Made by a program: the position numbers and the translations under genes. Positions 42,786-50,312 of a DNA stretch of 64,000 bases are shown piece after piece (position 1 is the first letter of the stretch; every line of letters begins with the position of its first letter). The stretch covers positions 347,465 through 411,464 of the forward strand of contig PLCM01000018.1 of NCBI GenBank assembly GCA_003134765.1. The letters are read 5' to 3'. The notes beneath the pieces are model-generated. The model had not been told where the DNA came from and did not search any database. It saw only the letters and a list, made by a program, of their open reading frames with translations. This DNA is from Spartobacteria bacterium (GTDB taxonomy: Bacteria > Verrucomicrobiota > Verrucomicrobiia > Chthoniobacterales > UBA10450).

Positions 42786-43343
42786 ATGAAAAAATATGTA
42801 ACCTCGATCTCACGTCTTGCGGTCTTAGCCGTGATCGGCGGCGGACTTTGCCTTGGCGTTTCCGTGCAGGCCGCGGAAAAGAAAGAAGAGAAAAAAACGG
42901 AGCGACCTTCGACGAGTCCGGCGGCGAATGCACTCAGCGCGAAGGATAAATCCTTCATGAAAGAAGCCGCCCAGGGCGGCATGATGGAAGTCGACATGGG
43001 CAAGATGGCCCAGCAAAAAGGAAAGAGCGATGACGTCAAGAAGTTCGGCAGCCGCATGGTGGCCGACCACAGCAAAGCGAACGCCGAGCTGATGGGCATC
43101 GCGAAGAAGAAAGGCGTCGATCTGTCGAAAGAGAAGGCAAAGATGAAAAAACTGAACGACGCCAACTTCGACAAGGAATACGTCAACGCGATGGTGAAGG
43201 ACCATGAGGAAGACCTGGCCGCGTTTCAGGCCGAAGCGAAGAACGGCGGCGATGCCGACGTGAAGGCTTTCGCCTCGAAAGGCTCCGCGATGATCCAAAA
43301 ACACCTCGACATGGCGAAAGCCGCGCAGGCCAAAATTAAGTAA
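42786..43343 (+). CDS. Secreted DUF4142-family protein
   Basis: A 185-residue protein: signal peptide (about 1-30, ending VQA), a Lys/Glu-rich spacer, then a four-helix-bundle-like DUF4142 domain: DKSFMKEAAQGGMMEVDMGK, KFGSRMVADHSKANAEL and FDKEYVNAMVKDHEEDLAAF. The His/Glu-rich helices recall ferritin-like bundles. The family is common in soil bacteria and its biochemical role is not established. Monocistronic, flanked by palindromic elements on both sides. Confidence 0.88.
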   Translation: MKKYVTSISRLAVLAVIGGGLCLGVSVQAAEKKEEKKTERPSTSPAANALSAKDKSFMKEAAQGGMMEVDMGKMAQQKGKSDDVKKFGSRMVADHSKANAELMGIAKKKGVDLSKEKAKMKKLNDANFDKEYVNAMVKDHEEDLAAFQAEAKNGGDADVKAFASKGSAMIQKHLDMAKAAQAKIK

Positions 43344-43356
43344 CGCCGCAATTCCA

Positions 43357-43435
43357 AATGGAGACGGCTCGCCCTCGAGCCGTGGGTCTGTGCGCATCTA
43401 TGGCAGAAACGGCCCGAGGGCGGGCCGTCTCCATT
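43357..43435. repeat. Palindromic element, AATGGAGACGGC family
   Basis: Arms AATGGAGACGGCTCGCCCTC and GGGCGGGCCGTCTCCATT, with inner CTCGAG and GGCCCGAGGGC pairs. It touches the stop codon of the convergent methyltransferase gene and probably acts as a shared terminator. Confidence 0.82.
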
Positions 43436-44576
43436 ACACGATCACGCGCAATCGCAGTTCAATGACGAGCGGCGCTACGTGGCTTGGAACATCTAGCACC
43501 GGCAGATGCAGTTGCGGATCAATGCCCGTGATTCTGACGCGCAAAAATTTCGGATCCGGAACCCGCTCGGCGTCCCCTGTGACGGTGATTGAGTCGAAGT
43601 CAGATTTTTGGGCGGCGGAATAATAATCGGCCCCTTCCTTCATCAGACGGATCGATGCGATCTCGATCGTCGTCAGCGCACTGACGAAATCGATCCGTAA
43701 CGGCGCGGCGCCGGCGGAGGGCGGCAATTCGATGCGAACGTCCTTCCAGCCTTCGTGACCCATGCGGGCGTAAACGGAATCCTCTTCGCAATGGGAGCCG
43801 TCGCGCGTGTGGAAAACCTGAATGACCGTTTGCTGCGCGAACGGGGTGTTTCGAATCGAACTGTCTCGCCAGTGTTGGGCGATCTTCTCCTGCATCGCCT
43901 GAGCGCGCCCAGTGTAGTATTTGGCCAGCGCTTCGTTGGATTCATTCCGCGGCGAGAGGAGTTCCTCGAGAAATCCCGGGAGTGGACTGGAGGGCGGTTT
44001 CTGCCAGACGCCGAGACCGGGTCCATCCTCGAAAGTCCAGGACCGGCCTGGCTGCTGCAGCTCGGCCCAAATTTTCCACACGCCGAAGTCTTTGCTTCGC
44101 ACGCGCACGTCGTGGAGCAGAAGAATTCCGCCGGGCCGGAGTTTCGGCAGCCAGGAATCCACGTCATGGCGCATGGCAGCTTCCGTATGCAAGCCATCGA
44201 GGTGAAGAACATCGATGCTTTCGTCTCCAAAGTTCCCGAGCGCGGCATCGAAGCCACAACGAAGCAGCGTGGAAAACGACTCGTAATGAGTGCAGTTTTG
44301 CTCAGAGACCTGGGCAAACGTCGTCTCGTCGTAACCGCCCGCGTGTTCATCGCCGCGCCAGGTGTCGACCCCGAAACAGCGCGTGCCGGTTTTGTTTTCG
44401 GCCGCTGACTGGCAGAAAGCGAAATAGCTTTCCCCGCGATCGACTCCCAGCTCGACGAGCAGTGCCGGTCTCAGCACCGCCACCAGATCATACGCAAAAT
44501 GGATGTGACCCGTCCAGGCGCCGACGCCGTAGATGCGCGGTTCGAAATGGTGCGAAGGCAAATCGATTTGAACCAT
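43434..44576 (-). CDS. Class I SAM-dependent methyltransferase, polysaccharide locus
   Basis: A 380-residue protein starting at the ATG at 44,576; the frame upstream is a shadow of the membrane-protein gene. LLVELGVDRGESYFAFCQSA (near 45-64) is the SAM-binding loop, FGVDTWRGDEHAGGYD follows, and IDVLHLDGLHTEAAMRHDVD then GGILLLHDVRVRSKD are typical of the Methyltransf_24 group that modifies sugars or their carriers. A C-terminal beta-rich region (about 265-380) of unknown function is appended. Its fold is repeated at the N-terminus of the giant glycosyltransferase at 46,321, suggesting a common origin. Confidence 0.82.
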   Translation of the reverse strand: MVQIDLPSHHFEPRIYGVGAWTGHIHFAYDLVAVLRPALLVELGVDRGESYFAFCQSAAENKTGTRCFGVDTWRGDEHAGGYDETTFAQVSEQNCTHYESFSTLLRCGFDAALGNFGDESIDVLHLDGLHTEAAMRHDVDSWLPKLRPGGILLLHDVRVRSKDFGVWKIWAELQQPGRSWTFEDGPGLGVWQKPPSSPLPGFLEELLSPRNESNEALAKYYTGRAQAMQEKIAQHWRDSSIRNTPFAQQTVIQVFHTRDGSHCEEDSVYARMGHEGWKDVRIELPPSAGAAPLRIDFVSALTTIEIASIRLMKEGADYYSAAQKSDFDSITVTGDAERVPDPKFLRVRITGIDPQLHLPVLDVPSHVAPLVIELRLRVIV

Positions 44577-44596
44577 GGTTGCAGGCTCCTGCGTCG

Positions 44597-46186
44597 CTAA
44601 AAATAAACACCGCTCGTCAGGCCCCGAGCCACGAGCATTCCCAGATTGAGGAGAAGCTGGACTGCGACAAGGCCCAGGTAAACTCGCCTGGGGCAATGCT
44701 CGGAAAGCCACCGGACGGCGAGGAAAAGAAGGACGGCAAGCGGCGCCTGAAAACCGTGCAGAATCGGCAGGGCTGGCAAGCTGTAAATGGCCACGATCGA
44801 AAGCGCCGGTCCGAACAGGCCGTACCACAGCCAGGGACGCGGTCGCGGGAGTTCGGCGCATTGGGCGAGCGCGGGGTAAATCAGGACGAGGCCCACCACG
44901 CCCGGCAGCGAAACGAGCCAGCGATCCAGCATCGCCCCAAGATCGAAAGGGTAGAGGACAAAGATGGTCGAGCAGAGGGTGAAAAAGAGGTTGTGGACCC
45001 GAATCCAGATAAAGTTCATCGGCGAAGCCCACGCCATTTCAGTTCCCGGGCCGCTGAAATTTTGCGCGATCAAATCGGAAGGGATGAGCAGAACATACCG
45101 GGTCCAAATGATCCACGGCAGGAGGATCGCGATGAAGGTGAGGATTGAGACGAAAAGTGAAGGCAGCCCGAATTTTTGCCGCCACCATTGCAGAAAATAA
45201 AACAGGGCGATCCAGCCGGCGAAAGCGAGGGCGTAGGGGTGAGCGTGAAATGCGAGTGCCAGGAGAGCCGCCACCACGACGGGGCGATGCCCGGCGCGGA
45301 TCGATTGCCAGGCCAGGAGAATGAAAAAACCGGCCAGGGCTTTCGGCCAGGTGTAAATCGTCTGGCCGATGAAGTAGGGGTTGGTGACGTAGAGAAGAGC
45401 GGCGAGCGGCACCACCGAACCAACGCCCAGGCCGCTGCAGAAAATAATCGTGCCGAGAAGGAGCAGCGAGTTCAGCACGAGGCCGATCACGGAGAATTGC
45501 TCGAAAGCCCCATTCGTATTCAGCTTCGCGACATCGGGCCAATCGCGGTCGACGTAACGGAACCGGCCGAGCTCGGGATGATCGTAGGGCGCGCCGAGGG
45601 CGGCCCGAAACGGCAAGGCGACCAGCGACATCAGGACGGTGCGGTTGCTGACCTCGGCGTGGGGCAGGATCGGCCTTTCTTTTTGGAACGGGATCCCGCG
45701 AAGGAAAAATTCCGAAACCGCGAACGGGATGTAGTTATCCGCAGGGAGCGAAGTCAGATACTGGATGGTTACGTTAGTGGTAGGCGTTTTGAAGATGTCG
45801 ATTCCGTCGGCGAGCGGCCGGGGAGATCGAACGCTCACGTGGAGAAGACCGAGACCGAGGACGAGAAGCAGCAGCCAGCAGGCAAGCGCGATCGTTATCG
45901 CGTTCGATAAGGTGCTCCAAAGTTCAAGGAAAACGCGGCGCCAAACACAGAAGACGGCACTGATAAGAGTGAGCGCAACCAGGAGGCCGACCAGGAACCC
46001 GCGCCCCGCTGGAAGAGCGGCGATGGCCCATCCGAAAAGCGCATGGAGAGCAACTCCGGTCGCGACGCCGTAACCGAGAAGCTCGAGCCCGCGCAGCCGC
46101 GTGCAGAGTTGCAGTAACGCAATGCCGTTCAGGAGAAGAGACGCGAGCACCCAGAACAGGAGCAACAATTCCGAGGTGAACGTCAT
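44597..46186 (-). CDS. Polytopic membrane protein, possible GT-C-type glycosyltransferase
   Basis: A 529-residue protein with about 12 hydrophobic segments and a large loop after the fourth (SPRPLADGIDIFKTPTTNVT). The loop has scattered Asp/Glu and a DRDW motif (near 235), a pattern seen in GT-C enzymes that use lipid-linked sugar donors, but no family signature is secure. It lies 20 bp upstream of the methyltransferase gene and is divergent from the giant glycosyltransferases. Involvement in surface-glycan assembly or lipid-sugar handling is inferred from location. Confidence 0.7.
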   Translation of the reverse strand: MTFTSELLLLFWVLASLLLNGIALLQLCTRLRGLELLGYGVATGVALHALFGWAIAALPAGRGFLVGLLVALTLISAVFCVWRRVFLELWSTLSNAITIALACWLLLLVLGLGLLHVSVRSPRPLADGIDIFKTPTTNVTIQYLTSLPADNYIPFAVSEFFLRGIPFQKERPILPHAEVSNRTVLMSLVALPFRAALGAPYDHPELGRFRYVDRDWPDVAKLNTNGAFEQFSVIGLVLNSLLLLGTIIFCSGLGVGSVVPLAALLYVTNPYFIGQTIYTWPKALAGFFILLAWQSIRAGHRPVVVAALLALAFHAHPYALAFAGWIALFYFLQWWRQKFGLPSLFVSILTFIAILLPWIIWTRYVLLIPSDLIAQNFSGPGTEMAWASPMNFIWIRVHNLFFTLCSTIFVLYPFDLGAMLDRWLVSLPGVVGLVLIYPALAQCAELPRPRPWLWYGLFGPALSIVAIYSLPALPILHGFQAPLAVLLFLAVRWLSEHCPRRVYLGLVAVQLLLNLGMLVARGLTSGVYF

Positions 46187-46320
46187 CTGCCGGGATTCTC
46201 AATGGCGACCGGCGCGCAACAAGGATTTTCGCGAATCGTTAGACAGGCAGCCTGGTTTAGTCCTCTATTTGAGCGGGTTGACTGGCCTTTCCCAAGTCTG
46301 GTCCAATTTGACGTTTCTCA

Positions 46321-49300
46321 ATGTTTGAAAAACTGCCGAGCCTGCGCGGATTTCAGCCGAAATTTTATTCCGGCGGCGCGACCCGTTTTCATCTGCCGCT
46401 GCTTTACGATTTGGTGGCGGACGTGAAGCCGAAGCGGGCGGTGGTGGTGGGATTCGGCGATGGGCAGGCCTTCTTTACTTTTTGCCAGGCGGCGAACGAA
46501 CTGAAAATCGCGTGCGAGTGCGTCGCGGTGCGCCGGGATCGGCCAGGTGAATCAGAGGAGGACGATGTTGTCTGGAGCGCGGGTCGAGATTATGGCGAGG
46601 AATTCCGGGGAGAGCGGGTCCGTTTTTTTACCACGGCCACCTCGGCACTGGCGGAAGTAGCCGAGGGCAGCGTCGATCTTTTGTTCCTCGACGATTCGGA
46701 TTCGGGAAAGGAGATCCGAGAGGATTTGTCGAACTGGAGATCGAAGCTCGCACCGAATGCCCTAATACTACTCCACGGCCTTGGATTGGAACGCGAAGAC
46801 GGTCCGAGAGCAGTTTGGGATGAATCGTTCGTGGACAAGCCCACATCTGTTTTCCCGGATGGCCTCGGATTGGGAATCGTTTGGCCGGGCGCCGCCGCTC
46901 CTTCTTCGTTCCTGTTAAGTGAGCTTTTCGGTCGCTCGAAGGCGACGGAACTCTCCGAGGTCTACGCGCTCGCCGCGGCGCGAATCGATGCTCTTGGCCG
47001 GGCGACCCAGGCGGAACAAAAGACCGCGGCTTTTGAGACCCGTCAGGTCTGGCTCGATTCGTTGCTAAAGGATCGGCGAAAAGTGCAGGAGATCATGGAT
47101 CATCAGGCCCGTGCCATCGCCTCCCTTGAACAACGAATCGAGCTGCTCCGCGCCGCGAAGGAAGAGCAACAGGGCCATTTCGAAAATCTTCGGCGCGACC
47201 GGGCGAAAGCGCAGCTGATCATGGACACGCAGCACGAACAGCTGAAGCGCTTCGTGGCGCAGACCGACACATTGCGGGCGAAAATTGAAAGCCTGAAAGC
47301 GCAGGTCAAGGAGCAGAAGGCCATTTTGAACGCGGCGAAAAAAGCCTGCCGCAAGGGGGGACGTTGCTTCCAGATCGAGACCGGCCCGAAGGTGCGGCGA
47401 TCCGTGCGCGAAAGGATCGCGCGAGAATTGCGCCGCTGGCCGCGCAACCTGGGAATCGCACGGACCGAACCGGCGGGGCCCGCGCCGGAGACAGCGCCAG
47501 ATGTGATCGAGCCAGGCAAGCCGGTCGACCGTTATGCCGCCTGGATCGCCGAGCATGAGCCGGATGCGACGGCGCTGGAAAAACAGCGTGTCTTATCGCG
47601 CGAATTCCCGACGCGCGTCAAAATCAGCTTGCTGACGCCGGTGCACAATACGCCGGCGCTATTCCTCGAGGAGATGTTCGCGTCCGTCGCGGCGCAAACG
47701 TATGACAACTGGGAACTGTGCGTCGCAGATGCCGGATCGGACCGGCCCGAAACGATCGAGACGCTGCGGAGGTGGGAGACGCGCGACGAAAGGATTCGGG
47801 TCGAACGTCTCTCTGAAAATTTCGGGATCGCCGAAAACACGAACCGTGTCCTGCAGATGGCGACCGGTGATTTCGTGGCCTGCCTCGATCACGACGATGT
47901 CTTGGCGCCGTTTGCGCTTTATGAATTGGCGCACGCCGCGCTGAAGTTCCCTGAGGCCGACATTCTTTACAGCGACGAGGATCGGCTCAGCGCGGAAGGG
48001 AAACGGCACGCGCCTTTCTTCAAGCCGGAGTGGGACCCCGAGCTGCTTTGCGCATCGATGTATATCGGGCACCTGAGCGCATATCGCCGTTCTCTCGCGC
48101 TTGAGCTCAACGGTTTCCGCAAGGAATTCGATCTGTCGCAGGACTACGATTTCGCGTTGCGGGCCACGGAACGCGCTCGTTCGATCCAGCAGATTCCGCA
48201 CGTGCTCTATCACTGGCGGGAGCATCCCGCTTCCGGATCGATCGGCGGCAAACCGGACGCGCGCCGAACGAATCTCGCGGCCCTGGCCGACGCCATGCGG
48301 CGACGGAATCTCCCGGCGGAAATTGTTGAATATCCGACCGCGAATCGCGCGCGGCTTAAGATCGAGCATTGGCCGCGCGTTTCCGTGATTGTGCCGACCG
48401 ATTCGCCGACACGAGCGCAGGCGTGCCTGCAAGATCTGCCGCGCGCGACGAAGTATCCCGATCTTGAGATTGTTCTCGTCACCAACAGCCAGCTCGCGGA
48501 GACGCTGAAATTTCTTGAAGCTGAAAATGCGGCGATCCGGCTCGTTCCCTACGACAAGCCGTTCAATTTCTCCGACAAGTGCAATCTCGGGGCGAAAGCT
48601 GCCACCGGAGATCGCCTGATTTTTTTGAACGATGACGTCGAGACCGACCAGGCGGATTGGATCCAGAACCTGATCGAGCCGCTGGAAAATCCGAAGATCG
48701 GCGCGGTTGCCCCCAAGCTTCTTTATGAAACTGGGAGGATTCAGCATGCCGGACTGGTAATGGGCGTTCGCGGTTTGGCGGGGACGGCGTTTCATCAGCG
48801 GCCGGCGGATTCAACCGAGCACTTCAACCTCGCCCAATCGCAGCGCGACGTCGCCGCGCTGTCGGCGGCCTGTCTCGCAATGCGCCGCGAGGATTTTCTC
48901 CGACTCGGCGGTTTCGATGCGAGCAACACACCGATTGCGCATTCCGATATCGATCTTTCATTCAAAGTGCGAGAGGCGGGACTGCGCTGCGTTTATACCC
49001 CTTACGCGACGCTGCGGCACGCGGGACACGCCTCGATCGGCGTCGAGGAAATGCACGTCCAAACGCAGTCGCGCCCGCGCGACAAAGCCTCAATCTTTCT
49101 CCTCAAACGCTGGGCCGGCTTCACAACGCATGACCCGTTTTTTCCCGACAACATGCGGGACTGGCTTCACACTGATTCGCCCATCCCCATTCGGATGTGG
49201 GGTCGTGACGAGCCGAATGCGGTCATCGAAACGTCCGCCGATCTGCTTCTTGTCTCCCACGATTTGTCGCTCTCCGGCGCGCCGATGATGCTTTTCCACG

Positions 49301-50310
49301 CCGCCGCGTGGTGCAAACGACAGGGTGTGTTCGTTACGGTGATGGCGCCCGAAGATGGGCCACTCCGGGCGAAATTCGAAGCCGAAGGCATCCCGCTCAT
49401 CGTTGATCCGCTCGTGGAAGCCGAACACGAATCGTTTGCCGCGTTTGCGCGCCATTTCGATTGCGTTGTGGCCAACACGATCCGGACGAGCGCGGTAGTC
49501 CGCTCATTGAAGGATGAGAATGTTCCCGTCGTCTGGTGGCTCCACGAGCCGGGGTCAGTCGGCGAACATTATTTGCGCGAAGAATCGAAACTTCGGGCCG
49601 CCATGCCGATCGCGGATCTGCTCCTTGCCCCCTCCGAGCAGACCGCGGCGGTTTACCGGCCGTTCACAGAAAGCCCGGTCAAATGCCTCCGTAATGCCAT
49701 TCCGGATATCGGCGAAAAAATTTCGAACGCCGCCGGCTCATCTCCTCTGCGCTTCCTTCTCCTCGCCAGTGTCGAGCCGCGCAAAGGCCAGGATATTTTT
49801 GTCGCGGCCCTGGCGCAATTGCCGAAGGAGATCCAGAAAGCAGCGCGGTTCGAAATTGCCGGCCGCATTCTCGATCCTGATTTCTGGCCAACGATCGACC
49901 CGATCGCGCAGCGGGTCGAAAATCTTTCGGTGACCGGCGCCCTCAGCCACGCCGAGGCCATCGCGAAGTTGAGCGCAGCGGACGTGATCGTGTCGCCGTC
50001 GCGCGATGAAGCGATGCCGACGGTGACGATTCTCGAAGCGATGAGTCTCGGCAAAGCGATCCTGACGACAAATGTCGGCGGCGCCGCGGAAGTGTTCACG
50101 GAAGGCGAGAACGCATTGCTGATCAGGCCGGAAGCTTCGGATGAACTGGCGACAACGATCCGACGGCTGATCGAGAATCCCGCCCTCGTCCAAAAGCTTG
50201 GCTGCCAGGCGCGTCAGACCTACGAAGAAAACTTTACGATTGAACGTTTCGGCGCTGAGTTCGCCGAATTGATCAATGGCGTTATCTCTGCGACGGCGTC
50301 AACGACCTAA
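46321..50310 (+). CDS. Giant multi-domain glycosyltransferase (methyltransferase-like, coiled coil, GT2, GT2, GT4)
   Basis: A 1,329-residue protein. Order: methyltransferase-like domain (about 20-170; VVVGFGDGQAFFTFCQ), coiled coil (245-341), GT2 domain 1 from about 433 (KISLLTPVHNTPALFLEEMF, DHDD and the YSDEDRL and DYDFALR motifs), GT2 domain 2 from about 686 (RVSVIVPTD, FLNDDVE, then HSDIDLSFKVREAG), and GT4 from about 974 (LLLVSHDLSLSGAPMMLFHA; E-x7-E block RDEAMPTVTILEAMSLGKAI near 1225). Probably a cytoplasmic enzyme adding several sugars to one surface glycan (O-antigen or capsule-like). Followed after 2 bp by another multi-domain glycosyltransferase. Confidence 0.9.
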   Translation: MFEKLPSLRGFQPKFYSGGATRFHLPLLYDLVADVKPKRAVVVGFGDGQAFFTFCQAANELKIACECVAVRRDRPGESEEDDVVWSAGRDYGEEFRGERVRFFTTATSALAEVAEGSVDLLFLDDSDSGKEIREDLSNWRSKLAPNALILLHGLGLEREDGPRAVWDESFVDKPTSVFPDGLGLGIVWPGAAAPSSFLLSELFGRSKATELSEVYALAAARIDALGRATQAEQKTAAFETRQVWLDSLLKDRRKVQEIMDHQARAIASLEQRIELLRAAKEEQQGHFENLRRDRAKAQLIMDTQHEQLKRFVAQTDTLRAKIESLKAQVKEQKAILNAAKKACRKGGRCFQIETGPKVRRSVRERIARELRRWPRNLGIARTEPAGPAPETAPDVIEPGKPVDRYAAWIAEHEPDATALEKQRVLSREFPTRVKISLLTPVHNTPALFLEEMFASVAAQTYDNWELCVADAGSDRPETIETLRRWETRDERIRVERLSENFGIAENTNRVLQMATGDFVACLDHDDVLAPFALYELAHAALKFPEADILYSDEDRLSAEGKRHAPFFKPEWDPELLCASMYIGHLSAYRRSLALELNGFRKEFDLSQDYDFALRATERARSIQQIPHVLYHWREHPASGSIGGKPDARRTNLAALADAMRRRNLPAEIVEYPTANRARLKIEHWPRVSVIVPTDSPTRAQACLQDLPRATKYPDLEIVLVTNSQLAETLKFLEAENAAIRLVPYDKPFNFSDKCNLGAKAATGDRLIFLNDDVETDQADWIQNLIEPLENPKIGAVAPKLLYETGRIQHAGLVMGVRGLAGTAFHQRPADSTEHFNLAQSQRDVAALSAACLAMRREDFLRLGGFDASNTPIAHSDIDLSFKVREAGLRCVYTPYATLRHAGHASIGVEEMHVQTQSRPRDKASIFLLKRWAGFTTHDPFFPDNMRDWLHTDSPIPIRMWGRDEPNAVIETSADLLLVSHDLSLSGAPMMLFHAAAWCKRQGVFVTVMAPEDGPLRAKFEAEGIPLIVDPLVEAEHESFAAFARHFDCVVANTIRTSAVVRSLKDENVPVVWWLHEPGSVGEHYLREESKLRAAMPIADLLLAPSEQTAAVYRPFTESPVKCLRNAIPDIGEKISNAAGSSPLRFLLLASVEPRKGQDIFVAALAQLPKEIQKAARFEIAGRILDPDFWPTIDPIAQRVENLSVTGALSHAEAIAKLSAADVIVSPSRDEAMPTVTILEAMSLGKAILTTNVGGAAEVFTEGENALLIRPEASDELATTIRRLIENPALVQKLGCQARQTYEENFTIERFGAEFAELINGVISATASTT

Positions 50311-50312
50311 CC

